Positions 45,431-53,740 of a stretch of DNA of 64,000 nt are shown in pieces. The position numbers and the translations under genes were made by a program. The DNA is taken from positions 228,683 to 292,682 of the forward strand of contig JRUP01000006.1 of NCBI GenBank assembly GCA_000773965.1. Reading direction: 5' to 3'. Under the pieces are notes generated by a model. The model made no database searches. It was not told the origin of the DNA and saw only the letters and a program-made list of their open reading frames with translations. The stretch's first letter is position 1, and the number at the start of each line of letters is the position of its first letter. The DNA comes from Enterobacter cancerogenus (lineage in GTDB: Bacteria; Pseudomonadota; Gammaproteobacteria; Enterobacterales; Enterobacteriaceae).

Positions 45431-46771
45431 ATGACTGAACAAACCCTGAAACAGACGGCGGTCTCGGTGCTGGAACGCGAAACCATGCGGCGCGTGATCT
45501 GGCGCATTCTGCCGTTCCTGGTGGTGAGCTATCTGGTGTCTATTATCGATCGCGGCAATATCGGCATGGCCGCTCTCCAGATGAACGAGGATCTTGGTCT
45601 AAGTAAGGCCGCTTTTGGTTTTGCCAGTAGTCTGTACTTCGTGGCGTATTTCCTGTTTGAGGTGCCCAGTAATCTGGCGATGCAGAAGGTCGGCGCGCGC
45701 TTGTGGATCCCGCGCATCATGATCAGCTGGGGTATTGTGTCAATGTGTATGGCACTGGTGGAAACCTCTTCGTCTTTATATGTGCTGCGTTTTTTACTTG
45801 GTGCGGCTGAAGCCGGTTTCTTCCCAGGCGTGGTGTTGTATCTGACCTGGTGGATCCCTGCGCGTTATCGCGCGCGAATTATTGCCTCGTTTATGGTGGC
45901 GATCCCGCTAGCGAACTTTATCGGCTCACCGATTTCTGGCTTGATACTTACACTCGACGGATGGATGGGACTGCGCGGCTGGCATCTGCTGTTCATTATT
46001 GAAGGATTGCCTGCCGTATTGCTCGGTATTGCCGCCTATTTTGTCCTGAGCAATCGCCCACACGAAGCGCGCTGGCTTAGCGGTGAGCAGAAGCAGTGGC
46101 TGGAATCCACGCTGCAGGCCGAGCGTCAGCAGCAAAAAAACATCGGTCATATCTCTACCTGGCAATTACTGAAGCACAAGCATATCTGGCTGATGGCACT
46201 GATCTATTCTGGCGCATCATCAGCTGGCACCACCCTCAGCGTCTGGTCACCTCAACTGCTGAAATCATTCCATCTTGATAATCTCACCACCGGAATGCTC
46301 AATGCGATTCCTTATGGTTTGGCGTCGATATTGATGATTGTGTGGGGACGAAGCTCAGACCGCACGGGCGAACGACGCTGGCACACGGCATTAACGTTGT
46401 TCATGATCGCTGGAGGGATTTTCGCCGCGTTTGTCAGCCTTTCATTACCGGCAACCATTATTATCATGTGCCTGATTCTGGTCGGCGCTTATTCCATGAA
46501 AGGGCCATTCTGGGCACTGGCAGCGGGCTGGATGAGCAGTCAATCCGCTGCGGCAGGGCTGGCGGCGATAGGGGCGATCGCCAACCTGATTGGTGGCGCG
46601 GTGATGGTCAATGCTTACGGCATCATCGATGAAAAGACCGGTAGTCACACTTTGGCACTGTTGCCTCTGGCTGCGCTTTGCCTGGCAGGGGGGATTGCAG
46701 TAGTGCTGATGGGGCGTAATCTTTCGCAAGGCCAGAAGGCGGAAGGTCGCTTGTCGAGTCACTCATCCTGA
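45431..46771 (+). CDS. MFS transporter, anion:cation symporter (ACS) type
   Basis: A 446-residue 12-span transporter of the ACS family, importers of organic anions such as hexuronates, tartrate or phthalate. Signatures: SYLVSIIDRGNIGMAALQMN, SLYFVAYFLFEVPSNLAMQK, GARLWIPRIMISWGIVSMCM, FFPGVVLYLTWWIPARYRAR. ATG at 45431 follows GAGGAAAGA. It carries the same operator as the iclR-divergent operon and so belongs to that regulon. Substrate unknown, probably a sugar acid or dicarboxylate. Confidence 0.9.
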   Translation: MTEQTLKQTAVSVLERETMRRVIWRILPFLVVSYLVSIIDRGNIGMAALQMNEDLGLSKAAFGFASSLYFVAYFLFEVPSNLAMQKVGARLWIPRIMISWGIVSMCMALVETSSSLYVLRFLLGAAEAGFFPGVVLYLTWWIPARYRARIIASFMVAIPLANFIGSPISGLILTLDGWMGLRGWHLLFIIEGLPAVLLGIAAYFVLSNRPHEARWLSGEQKQWLESTLQAERQQQKNIGHISTWQLLKHKHIWLMALIYSGASSAGTTLSVWSPQLLKSFHLDNLTTGMLNAIPYGLASILMIVWGRSSDRTGERRWHTALTLFMIAGGIFAAFVSLSLPATIIIMCLILVGAYSMKGPFWALAAGWMSSQSAAAGLAAIGAIANLIGGAVMVNAYGIIDEKTGSHTLALLPLAALCLAGGIAVVLMGRNLSQGQKAEGRLSSHSS

Positions 46772-46786
46772 ACTGACTCAGTGTGA

Positions 46787-46817
46787 GACTTCCGGGCACA
46801 CTGTGGTGAGCCCGGAA
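46787..46817. terminator. hairpin between convergent MFS and iclR genes
   Basis: CTTCCGGGC/GCCCGGAAG arms, nine base pairs, in the 63-base gap; no T-tract. Confidence 0.45.
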
Positions 46818-46834
46818 GCGATCTGACACAACGA

Positions 46835-47566
46835 TCAGTTATCGGTTGTCAGTGCGTCTTCACCGTATTGCGCACTGCAAAACGGCTTTGATGCACCCAG
46901 TTTTAAAGAGAGTCGTGCGGCACTTTGGCTCATTTGCTGCGTCAGGCCATCATCACGGCGCGATTCCACCAGGCGCGAGGCCGGGCCGGTTAACGCTAAT
47001 GCCGCAATCAGTTTATCGTTCACGCCAAATACCGGCATCGCGAAGGCGGCGGTGTGCGGATCACGTGCGCCTGAGGTATATAACGGCAGGCGTGGATGCT
47101 TATCAAACAGGGCTTCATTGAGCCCCCAGAAGCGCAGCACCTGACTAATCGCAGACTGATCGAGCGGGAAAATCGTGCCGGGTAAACGGCTGTGTCGTAA
47201 TCCTTCCGAAGCCTCGGCGCGGAATAAGCACATGCGCTGGCCGCCTTCAATCACATACCAACTAGCACTCTCATGGGTAGCCAGCGCCAGTTGTTGCAGC
47301 TCGGGCTGTACCACGCTGGCCAGATGGAAAGATTGCTCATACAACTTGCCCAGATACAGCAAACGTGGTCCCAGTCCATAGCTCCCATTTTCATGGCGCA
47401 CCACGTAGTTCATTCGTTCGAGAGAATTCATCAGGCGATAAACCGTGGTTTTGTGGTAACCCGACGCCTGCGACAACGCAGTCAGCGTCAGGCTATCGTC
47501 GCCTGGACGGAAACAGTCCAGTAGCGCTAGCGCCTTCTCCACCGCAATAACGCCTTCATTTCCCAT
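46835..47566 (-). CDS. IclR family transcriptional regulator
   Basis: A 243-residue IclR protein. The winged helix-turn-helix (residues 1-65: VIAVEKALALLDCFRPGDDS, LTALSQASGYHKTTVYRLMN) is followed by a GAF-like effector domain (ASWYVIEGGQRMCLFRAEAS, AFAMPVFGVNDKLIAALALT). It is divergent from the aldolase-dehydrogenase-lactonase-MFS operon; the space between holds a GTTTTA-N5-TAAAAC palindrome also found before the first MFS gene. It most likely represses both until a pathway intermediate binds. Confidence 0.9.
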   Translation of the reverse strand: MGNEGVIAVEKALALLDCFRPGDDSLTLTALSQASGYHKTTVYRLMNSLERMNYVVRHENGSYGLGPRLLYLGKLYEQSFHLASVVQPELQQLALATHESASWYVIEGGQRMCLFRAEASEGLRHSRLPGTIFPLDQSAISQVLRFWGLNEALFDKHPRLPLYTSGARDPHTAAFAMPVFGVNDKLIAALALTGPASRLVESRRDDGLTQQMSQSAARLSLKLGASKPFCSAQYGEDALTTDN

Positions 47567-47685
47567 GCATTCCTCCTGTTTTGAACGACAACGAGTGTAC
47601 CTGAATTTTTGTGAGTCACCTCGTGTTTACGTCACAAACGCCGTTAAGGCTATGGCTTAATCTGTCTCGCCCTGGCTATAGTTGT

Positions 47686-47724
47686 TTTATATTGTACACA
47701 TGTGTTTTACAGAGTAAAACAAAG
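47686..47724 (+). promoter_or_regulatory. IclR-type operator at the aldolase operon promoter
   Basis: Second copy of the layout TTTATATTGTACA-N5-GTTTTACAGAGTAAAAC-AAAG; the palindrome GTTTTA-N5-TAAAAC is at 47704-47720. Sits between the divergent iclR and aldolase genes. Confidence 0.82.
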
Positions 47725-47734
47725 CGAGGAAGAG

Positions 47735-48427
47735 ATGAGCATTCACACTACTGCAATGATCCAACGAAATATCAGCCGCGTGACCCCGGAAGAAGTGCAA
47801 CAAGCGGCTGAGTATCAGGCGGCGATCCTGGCTGATGTTGCCGGGCGTCGCGGCACGCTGCACGGCCGAATCAAACCGCTTTCACCGCAGATGAAAGTGG
47901 CGGGTCCGGCCATCACCGTTGAGGTACGTCCGGGTGACAATCTGGCCATCCATGCTGCACTGGCGATTGCCCAACCGGGCGATGTGATTGTGGTGGATGG
48001 CAAGGGCGACCTCAGTTGCGCGTTGCTGGGGGAGATTATGGCGACCCAGGCAGAGGCTTCCGGCATCGCGGGCATCATCATTGATGGCGCAGTGCGAGAT
48101 GCCGATATGCTAAGCAAGCAGTCATATCCGGTGTTTGCTGCGGGATTAAATCCTTGTGGCCCCACCAAACTGATTCCGGGGCGCGTTAATCATCCTATTT
48201 CCATTGCCGGAGCTCAGATTCAGGCCGGTGATTTGGTGGTGGGTGATGTTGATGGCGTGGTGGTGATACCGCGTAATGAAGTACAGGCCATTATTGCCTT
48301 AGCGAAGAAAAAGCTGGACGGCGAAACCCAGCGCATTGCCGCTATCCGAGCTGGCGATACGCGCGCGCCATGGCTTGAGAACGCACTGCGCCAGGCGGGT
48401 ATGCTGGCAGAAGGGGAGACGCTGTGA
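47735..48427 (+). CDS. RraA-like / HMG-CHA aldolase family protein
   Basis: A 230-residue protein of the RraA/DlpA superfamily, which includes 4-hydroxy-4-methyl-2-oxoglutarate aldolase and oxaloacetate decarboxylases. Core motifs: GPAITVEVRPGDNLAIHAAL, GDVIVVDGKGDLSCALLGEI, GIIIDGAVRDADMLSKQSYP, DLVVGDVDGVVVIPRNEV. The GDVDGVVVIP and the Arg-Asp of AVRDAD are the usual metal and carboxylate sites of the aldolases, so an enzymatic role (class II retro-aldol cleavage) is likelier than RNase inhibition. ATG at 47735 follows GAGGAAGAG. First gene of a four-gene operon. Confidence 0.85.
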   Translation: MSIHTTAMIQRNISRVTPEEVQQAAEYQAAILADVAGRRGTLHGRIKPLSPQMKVAGPAITVEVRPGDNLAIHAALAIAQPGDVIVVDGKGDLSCALLGEIMATQAEASGIAGIIIDGAVRDADMLSKQSYPVFAAGLNPCGPTKLIPGRVNHPISIAGAQIQAGDLVVGDVDGVVVIPRNEVQAIIALAKKKLDGETQRIAAIRAGDTRAPWLENALRQAGMLAEGETL

Positions 48428-49377
48428 TGGCTAAAGCCCCTGTCATTCTGATTACCGGCAGCGATCTGGCTGCCGACGCGGTAGCCATACTTCGTGAGTT
48501 TGAGTTGGTCTTTGCGGGAAAACAACCCACTGAGACGCAGTTGATTGACCTGTGCCACCAGCACAATCCGGTGGGGATTCTGGTGCGTTACGGCAAGATC
48601 AACGCCGCCGTGATGGATGCCGCACCGGCCTTGCGGGTTATCTCCAAACACGGCAGTGGTATTGATGTCATTGACCAGCAAGCCGCCGCCGCACGCCAGA
48701 TTCGTGTCTGTTCTGCACCAGGAGCTAATGCCGCGGCTGTGGCGGAACATACCTGGGCATTGATATTGGCCTGCGCCAAATCTGTGTTGCCGCTCGATGC
48801 GCGCCTGCGTGCAGGATTCTGGGATAAATCGACACACAAATCGATTGAGCTGGAAGGGCGTGTATTAGGGTTAATTGGCTTAGGTGCGATCGGCAGTCGC
48901 GTGGCTCGGATCGGGAATGCAATGGGCATGCGGGTCGTGGCTTATGATCCTTTTGCGCGTGAATTCCCCCCGGCCTGTGAATCGGTTAATAGCCTTGAAT
49001 CACTTCTGGCACAGGCTGATGTGGTGTCGCTGCACTGCCCACTGACAGAGTCCAATCATGAAATGATCAATGCCGACACGCTGGCGAACTGCAAGCCCGG
49101 CGCAATCCTGGTTAACACCGCACGCGGCGGGTTAATCAACGAGGCGGCACTCGCTGATGCGCTGCAATCTGGCAAGTTACATTGGGCAGCACTGGACAGT
49201 TTCAGCGCTGAGCCGTTGACGGCACCGCACCGCTGGCAGGACATCAGTAACGTGATCCTTTCTCCGCACATTGGTGGCGTGAGTGATGCTTCTTACATCC
49301 GCATGGGAACGGTGGCGGCACAGAATATTTTACAGACGCTGGCAGATACGCCGCTGGAAGAGGGCGTGTCACCATGA
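48427..49377 (+). CDS. D-isomer specific 2-hydroxyacid dehydrogenase
   Basis: A 316-residue NAD-dependent dehydrogenase. Substrate domain: ISKHGSGIDVIDQQAAAARQ; nucleotide-binding GLIGLGAIGSRVARIGNAMG; catalytic residues Arg in NTARGGLINEAAL, Glu in DSFSAEPL and His in SPHIGGVSD. It interconverts a 2-hydroxy acid and the 2-oxo acid. Start ATG overlaps the aldolase stop (TGATG). Placed between an aldolase and a lactonase, it probably acts on a sugar-acid-derived intermediate. Confidence 0.9.
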   Translation: MAKAPVILITGSDLAADAVAILREFELVFAGKQPTETQLIDLCHQHNPVGILVRYGKINAAVMDAAPALRVISKHGSGIDVIDQQAAAARQIRVCSAPGANAAAVAEHTWALILACAKSVLPLDARLRAGFWDKSTHKSIELEGRVLGLIGLGAIGSRVARIGNAMGMRVVAYDPFAREFPPACESVNSLESLLAQADVVSLHCPLTESNHEMINADTLANCKPGAILVNTARGGLINEAALADALQSGKLHWAALDSFSAEPLTAPHRWQDISNVILSPHIGGVSDASYIRMGTVAAQNILQTLADTPLEEGVSP

Positions 49378-50306
49378 TCAGTCTGACTCAACCGGAAATC
49401 CGCCAGGCCGAGGTGTTCAGCCGCTTGCCCGACCGATTCAGAAAACCCGATCCGGCGAATGCCTGGTCAGCCGCCAATCGCGGTGGTCAGGCTGTTGACT
49501 CCTTTCTGGAAGGGCCTGTCTGGCATCCTTCTGGCTGCCTTTACGTCACCGATATCCCCTACGGCAGAATCTTTCGGGTGGATAGGCAGGGCGAGTGGGA
49601 GTTGATCGTTCAGTATCAGGGCGAGCCCAACGGTATGAAGTTGCTGGATGAGGACACGTTGCTGATCACCGATTACCAAAACGGATTGATGAAACTCTCC
49701 CTTAAGGACCGAAATGTCACGCCATGGCTGACGCGTCGCAACAGCGAGAGCTTTAAAGGCGTCAACGATCTGACGTTTGACCGTCAGGGCAATCTCTATT
49801 TCACCGATCAGGGGCAAACGGGTCTGCACGATCCGACGGGACGCGTATACCGCTTATCGGTGGATGGGCGTCTCGATTTGTTGCTGGATAATTGCCCTAG
49901 CCCAAACGGGCTGGTGCTATCGCCGGATGAGAGTCTGCTGTATGTAGCGATGACGCGCGGAAATTGTATCTGGCGCGTACCGCTGCAAAAGGACGGTTCG
50001 GTCAGCAAGGTCGGGCAGTTCTTCACTTCACACGGCCCAAGCGGACCCGATGGAATCGCCATCAACACCGAAGGCGAATTGCTGATTGCCAATCCCGGAT
50101 TAGGCCGTCTGTGGTTATTGAATGCGATGGCGGAACCCATCCAAATCATTATTAGCCCAGCGGGTCGCTCAACCACCAATGTCTGTTATGGCGGAGCCGA
50201 GCGCCGGCGACTGTTTATCACCGAGTCGGTCACTGGCTCAATCCTGACCTGCGACATGGCTGTTCCCGGTGCCGAGCTGTCAGGCCGTTCCACTCCAGCA
50301 AGCTAA
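49374..50306 (+). CDS. SMP-30/gluconolactonase family lactonase
   Basis: A 310-residue six-bladed beta-propeller. Typical pieces: FLEGPVWHPSGCLYVTDIPY (metal-binding Glu), EPNGMKLLDEDTLLITDY, FKGVNDLTFDRQGNLYFTDQ (Asn-Asp ligands), CPSPNGLVLSPDESLLYVAM, GPDGIAINTEGELLIANPG. Family enzymes hydrolyse aldono- or other lactones with a divalent metal. Four-base ATGA overlap with the dehydrogenase gene shows tight coupling. The natural lactone is unknown. Confidence 0.9.
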   Translation: MISLTQPEIRQAEVFSRLPDRFRKPDPANAWSAANRGGQAVDSFLEGPVWHPSGCLYVTDIPYGRIFRVDRQGEWELIVQYQGEPNGMKLLDEDTLLITDYQNGLMKLSLKDRNVTPWLTRRNSESFKGVNDLTFDRQGNLYFTDQGQTGLHDPTGRVYRLSVDGRLDLLLDNCPSPNGLVLSPDESLLYVAMTRGNCIWRVPLQKDGSVSKVGQFFTSHGPSGPDGIAINTEGELLIANPGLGRLWLLNAMAEPIQIIISPAGRSTTNVCYGGAERRRLFITESVTGSILTCDMAVPGAELSGRSTPAS

Positions 50307-50342
50307 CAACAACAGGTGCCACAGAGCACCATGGAGCATCGC

Positions 50343-51689
50343 ATGACCCTGCATACCTTACCTGACGCCATGCCAGGCGCGCCCACTGCGCCTGAGAAAA
50401 CCCTGAATCCCCAGGAGATGGATCGCAGCGAACACGCGGCGGCCAAAGCATTCAGGCGAATCCTGCCTTTCATCTTTATCTGTTATGTGATCAGTTATCT
50501 GGACAGGACCAATGTCAGCTTTGCCGCGCTGGGTATGAATGCCGATCTAGGGATAACGGCGGAGCAGTTTGGTTTTGGCGCAGGGATGTTCTTTATCGGT
50601 TATTTCCTGTTTGAGATCCCCAGTAATTTGATTATGCAGAAAACAGGGGCACGCATCTGGATTGCGCGCATCATGATTTCATGGGGATTGATTTCGATGG
50701 CGACGGCGTTTGTGACGGGGCCAACCAGTTTTGCCGTCGCGCGTTTTTGTCTCGGCATGGCTGAAGCAGGCTTTACGCCAGGCATCTATCTGTTTTTCAC
50801 TTACTGGTTTCCCGGTACCTGGCGAGCAAAAATCACTGCTGCGTTTTTGGTGGGCATCCCGGTGGCAAACATCATCGGTGCGCCTATTTCGGGGGCGCTG
50901 ATGCAGATCACCAGCCATGAACACATCCGTAACTGGCAGTGGTTGCTCTTGATTGAAGGCGTGCCAGCCGTGTTACTTGGCATCGGGTGTTTGTTCTTCC
51001 TCGACGATAAACCGGCTAAGGCAAAATGGCTGACTGACGATGAAAAAAGCCTATTGCAACGCAGATTGGATGAAGAACAACAGCGCATTGCCGCCAAACA
51101 TGGTGCCACCATGCGGCATGCGATGCGTAATCCGCTGCTGTGGCTGCTGGCATTGATCAATTTTTGTGGGATAGTCGGTTCGATTGGTGTCGGCTTGTGG
51201 ATGCCACAGATCATCAAACAGATGGGCGTCAGTCACACAGCGACGGGTTTTCTCACTGCTTTACCGTATGTTTGCGGGGCACTCAGTATGTTGTTCTGGG
51301 CACGAAGAGCAAACCTTTCACCACACCGAATTCGTTGGGTCAGTGGAGCATTAGTGATGGCTGCCATTGCGTTATCTTGCAGCGCGGTGGTGTCAGAGCC
51401 GGTGCTAAAAATGCTGGCACTTTGCATCACTGTCAGCGGCATCCTGGCCTTTCAGGCATCGTTTTGGGCGCTGCCATCGGGTTTTCTAACCGGCAATGCC
51501 GCAGCGGCTGGGTTGGCCGTGATTGTTTCAGTGGGCAATCTGGGCGGTTTCTTTGGCCCTTCACTGATTGGATACGTTAAACAGATGTCAGGCGGCTTTA
51601 TGTGGGCACTGTTAGCAGTATCGGCAATATTGCTATTCGGCGCACTGGCGGTGGCTCAGGTTCGCGATCCTTACAAAAACGCCTCATGA
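50343..51689 (+). CDS. second MFS transporter of ACS type
   Basis: A 448-residue, 12-span organic-anion transporter, homologous to the one at 45431 (FICYVISYLDRTNVSFAALG, MFFIGYFLFEIPSNLIMQKT, RIWIARIMISWGLISMATAF, GFTPGIYLFFTYWFPGTWRA). ATG at 50343 has GGAG six bases upstream. Last gene of the operon, 36 bases after the lactonase gene. Two related importers in one regulon suggest two related substrates or different affinities. Confidence 0.9.
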   Translation: MTLHTLPDAMPGAPTAPEKTLNPQEMDRSEHAAAKAFRRILPFIFICYVISYLDRTNVSFAALGMNADLGITAEQFGFGAGMFFIGYFLFEIPSNLIMQKTGARIWIARIMISWGLISMATAFVTGPTSFAVARFCLGMAEAGFTPGIYLFFTYWFPGTWRAKITAAFLVGIPVANIIGAPISGALMQITSHEHIRNWQWLLLIEGVPAVLLGIGCLFFLDDKPAKAKWLTDDEKSLLQRRLDEEQQRIAAKHGATMRHAMRNPLLWLLALINFCGIVGSIGVGLWMPQIIKQMGVSHTATGFLTALPYVCGALSMLFWARRANLSPHRIRWVSGALVMAAIALSCSAVVSEPVLKMLALCITVSGILAFQASFWALPSGFLTGNAAAAGLAVIVSVGNLGGFFGPSLIGYVKQMSGGFMWALLAVSAILLFGALAVAQVRDPYKNAS

Positions 51690-51700
51690 ATGACACAAGA

Positions 51701-51726
51701 TTGCCGCGCCCTTCAGGGCGCGGCAA
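51701..51726. terminator. bidirectional hairpin after the second MFS gene
   Basis: Eleven-base-pair perfect stem (TTGCCGCGCCC/GGGCGCGGCAA) with a TTCA loop, between convergent MFS and fimbrial chaperone genes. Confidence 0.6.
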
Positions 51727-51732
51727 GGTAAC

Positions 51733-52452
51733 TTAGGTGTCGGTATGGCTCTGATATCCCACCGGGTTACCGTTGTCGTCAAACACCTCATAAATCACGC
51801 TCTCACCCACCTGAACCGGTTGCGCTATTGGGAGAGTGACCGAACCAAACGGCGCCACCAGCACATCATCCACTTTAAGCTTATTGGCAATCTGTAATCT
51901 TAAGCTCATATACCACGCCGTTGGATTCTCTAGTGTTAGCTGGCGTTCGTGCACGATAAAACGCAGCTTCTGCACATCTTCAGGCTGAGGCACGCCCAGC
52001 GCCGCCGGTCGGATAAAAACCTTAAGCCGCAATCGCAACGGCAACAGGATTTTTTGTTCGGCGCTGCCTGTTTGCCTGCTCAGCGCGGGAATCTGATAAA
52101 TATTCAGCCAGTAAAGGCTCTCACGATCCTCCGGCAACGACTGGCGTGAAGTGAGCACCAGACGAATTGCACGCTGCTCATCAGGTGCGAGTCTCATCAT
52201 CGGCGGCATGGCAAAAATGGGTGCACTGCTCAATTCCGGGGACTGCATCAAATCACCGTCATCGCTCCAGATCTGTACCACGGAGGGGGTATCCGCACCG
52301 TTCTTTATATTTAGCGCCTGGCTGCTCTCACCGGCATTAAAAATGATGCGTGTTCTATCCACATTCACCACGGCGATGGCGTGAGCAGCGAATAACAGGC
52401 TGCTCAATGCCAATGTGTTACTGAAAACTGACCACCACTTGCAGCTGCGCAT
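51733..52452 (-). CDS. fimbrial chaperone (PapD-like), second copy
   Basis: A 239-residue periplasmic chaperone. Signal peptide WSVFSNTLALSSLLFAAHA; immunoglobulin-like domain one with VVNVDRTRIIFNAGESSQAL, the groove Arg near the start, and LPEDRESLYWLNIYQIP, the chaperone signature. Domain two follows (ENPTAWYMSLRLQIANK). It donates a strand to fimbrial subunits on the way to the usher. Its gene overlaps the adhesin gene by 35 bases and closes the operon. A first chaperone is encoded at 56277, so one of them may be dedicated to the adhesin. Confidence 0.9.
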   Translation of the reverse strand: MRSCKWWSVFSNTLALSSLLFAAHAIAVVNVDRTRIIFNAGESSQALNIKNGADTPSVVQIWSDDGDLMQSPELSSAPIFAMPPMMRLAPDEQRAIRLVLTSRQSLPEDRESLYWLNIYQIPALSRQTGSAEQKILLPLRLRLKVFIRPAALGVPQPEDVQKLRFIVHERQLTLENPTAWYMSLRLQIANKLKVDDVLVAPFGSVTLPIAQPVQVGESVIYEVFDDNGNPVGYQSHTDT

Positions 52453-53737
52453 TGACTGTCCCTGCTGTTACTGTTTGTCCACTTATGGCTTCGAGCGAAG
52501 CCAAAAAATCACCGCTGTAAATATTGCTGCTACCGGAAGAGACCAGCGAGGTGAGATCCGTATAGGCATACCAGCCGCGCGTATTCCCGGTGCCGGTGCT
52601 GGCGAGGTTAGGCAATAAGTTAATGGCAGAACCACTGGCGTTATAAATTTTGATGCCCACACCCGAGGCCACGCCGCTGCTGCCATATTGATTATCCAGC
52701 AGCCAGGTCAGTCCGCCGCCGCTGGTGGTCAAACCCAACTGCGTCGCCTGCGAGACCGCATTGGGCTGATTCACCAGCAAGCCCATCGCGACATTGGCGG
52801 CAGTGCTGGTGGATGTGCTGGTGCTGGACCGCGCGCCCGATTCGCACTGCAGCGAGATCGAAAACGGTACCTGACTGCTACCGCCTGCTTTGAGCGCGTT
52901 CACGCTGATGGTTGGCAGCAGCACCACAGAAGGGTAGTTCTGGACTTCACACAACGCGCCTCGTACATAGGTCACGTTACGATAGGTGCTCCAGGCGGCA
53001 GGCCAGTTGCCGTAAAACCCGTACCAATAGCTGGCGCTGTCCTGACCTACCGCCAGACTGTTGGTGTCCAGACCTGGGCCTTTAAATGCAATATAGCCGC
53101 GCGGCTGCGTCCAAAGATCGCTGTAGCGGTTATCGCCATTGGCGTAATAGCTGGTTGAACTGATTTTAAACATCTCGTACAGCACGTTGCTAAACGCGCT
53201 GGCCGGAATATAAAGGTAGGTGCCATCGGAGTACCAACTGTCGGCGGTAAACTGGCGTGACTTCCAGTAGCGGCTGTAATACTCACCGGAGGTCAGATTG
53301 GTCATGCGCACTGCCACGTTTTTCGCCACGTCGTAATAAGCGCCGCTAACCTCACTGCTGGCATACATGCCAGCATAGGCGCTGTCACCGTTAGTGGCGT
53401 ACATCTCATACAGACTGCCCGCATCCGCCACCGCACAGCGGTAGAGGATCTGATTCGGGCTGTAAGCGGTGTTGCTGGCGGAGGTGAGAAACGAACCGAC
53501 TGAACTGGCCAGCAACGATCCTGCGGGCTGAAAGGATGTGCCGCTGTTGATGCTGATCACCGATGGCAAACCCAGGTTGCCTGAACAGGTATCACAGGCA
53601 CCCGTCCAGGACGATGCGGTGTAGCCGGCTGACAGAGCGGCGGCTGAAAGCGATGAGGTGCTGGTGACTTTGATGCAGTTTGCCCATAACGTCAGCGGCA
53701 GCATCAGCAGCACAACGAGGAGATATTTAATTTTCAC
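52418..53737 (-). CDS. fimbrial tip adhesin
   Basis: A 439-residue exported protein (signal MKIKYLLVVLLMLPLTLWA). An N-terminal domain of about 270 residues, rich in Tyr, Ser and Trp (ADSWYSDGTYLYIPASAFSN, WYGFYGNWPAAWSTYRNVTY), is the likely receptor-binding lectin. A C-terminal pilin domain (about 280-439) has the Cys, a final AQLQVVVSFQ donor strand and a threonine/serine insert (SSTSTSTSTAANV). Position between usher and last chaperone fits a two-domain adhesin. Receptor unknown. It ends inside the chaperone gene. Confidence 0.82.
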   Translation of the reverse strand: MKIKYLLVVLLMLPLTLWANCIKVTSTSSLSAAALSAGYTASSWTGACDTCSGNLGLPSVISINSGTSFQPAGSLLASSVGSFLTSASNTAYSPNQILYRCAVADAGSLYEMYATNGDSAYAGMYASSEVSGAYYDVAKNVAVRMTNLTSGEYYSRYWKSRQFTADSWYSDGTYLYIPASAFSNVLYEMFKISSTSYYANGDNRYSDLWTQPRGYIAFKGPGLDTNSLAVGQDSASYWYGFYGNWPAAWSTYRNVTYVRGALCEVQNYPSVVLLPTISVNALKAGGSSQVPFSISLQCESGARSSTSTSTSTAANVAMGLLVNQPNAVSQATQLGLTTSGGGLTWLLDNQYGSSGVASGVGIKIYNASGSAINLLPNLASTGTGNTRGWYAYTDLTSLVSSGSSNIYSGDFLASLEAISGQTVTAGTVNAQLQVVVSFQ

Positions 53738-53740
53738 GAG

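Noticed and set aside
47735-48427. Naming the RraA-like gene as the RNase E inhibitor rraA
   Set aside because: Operon with a dehydrogenase, lactonase and transporters, and aldolase-type motifs, point to catabolism rather than RNase E control.
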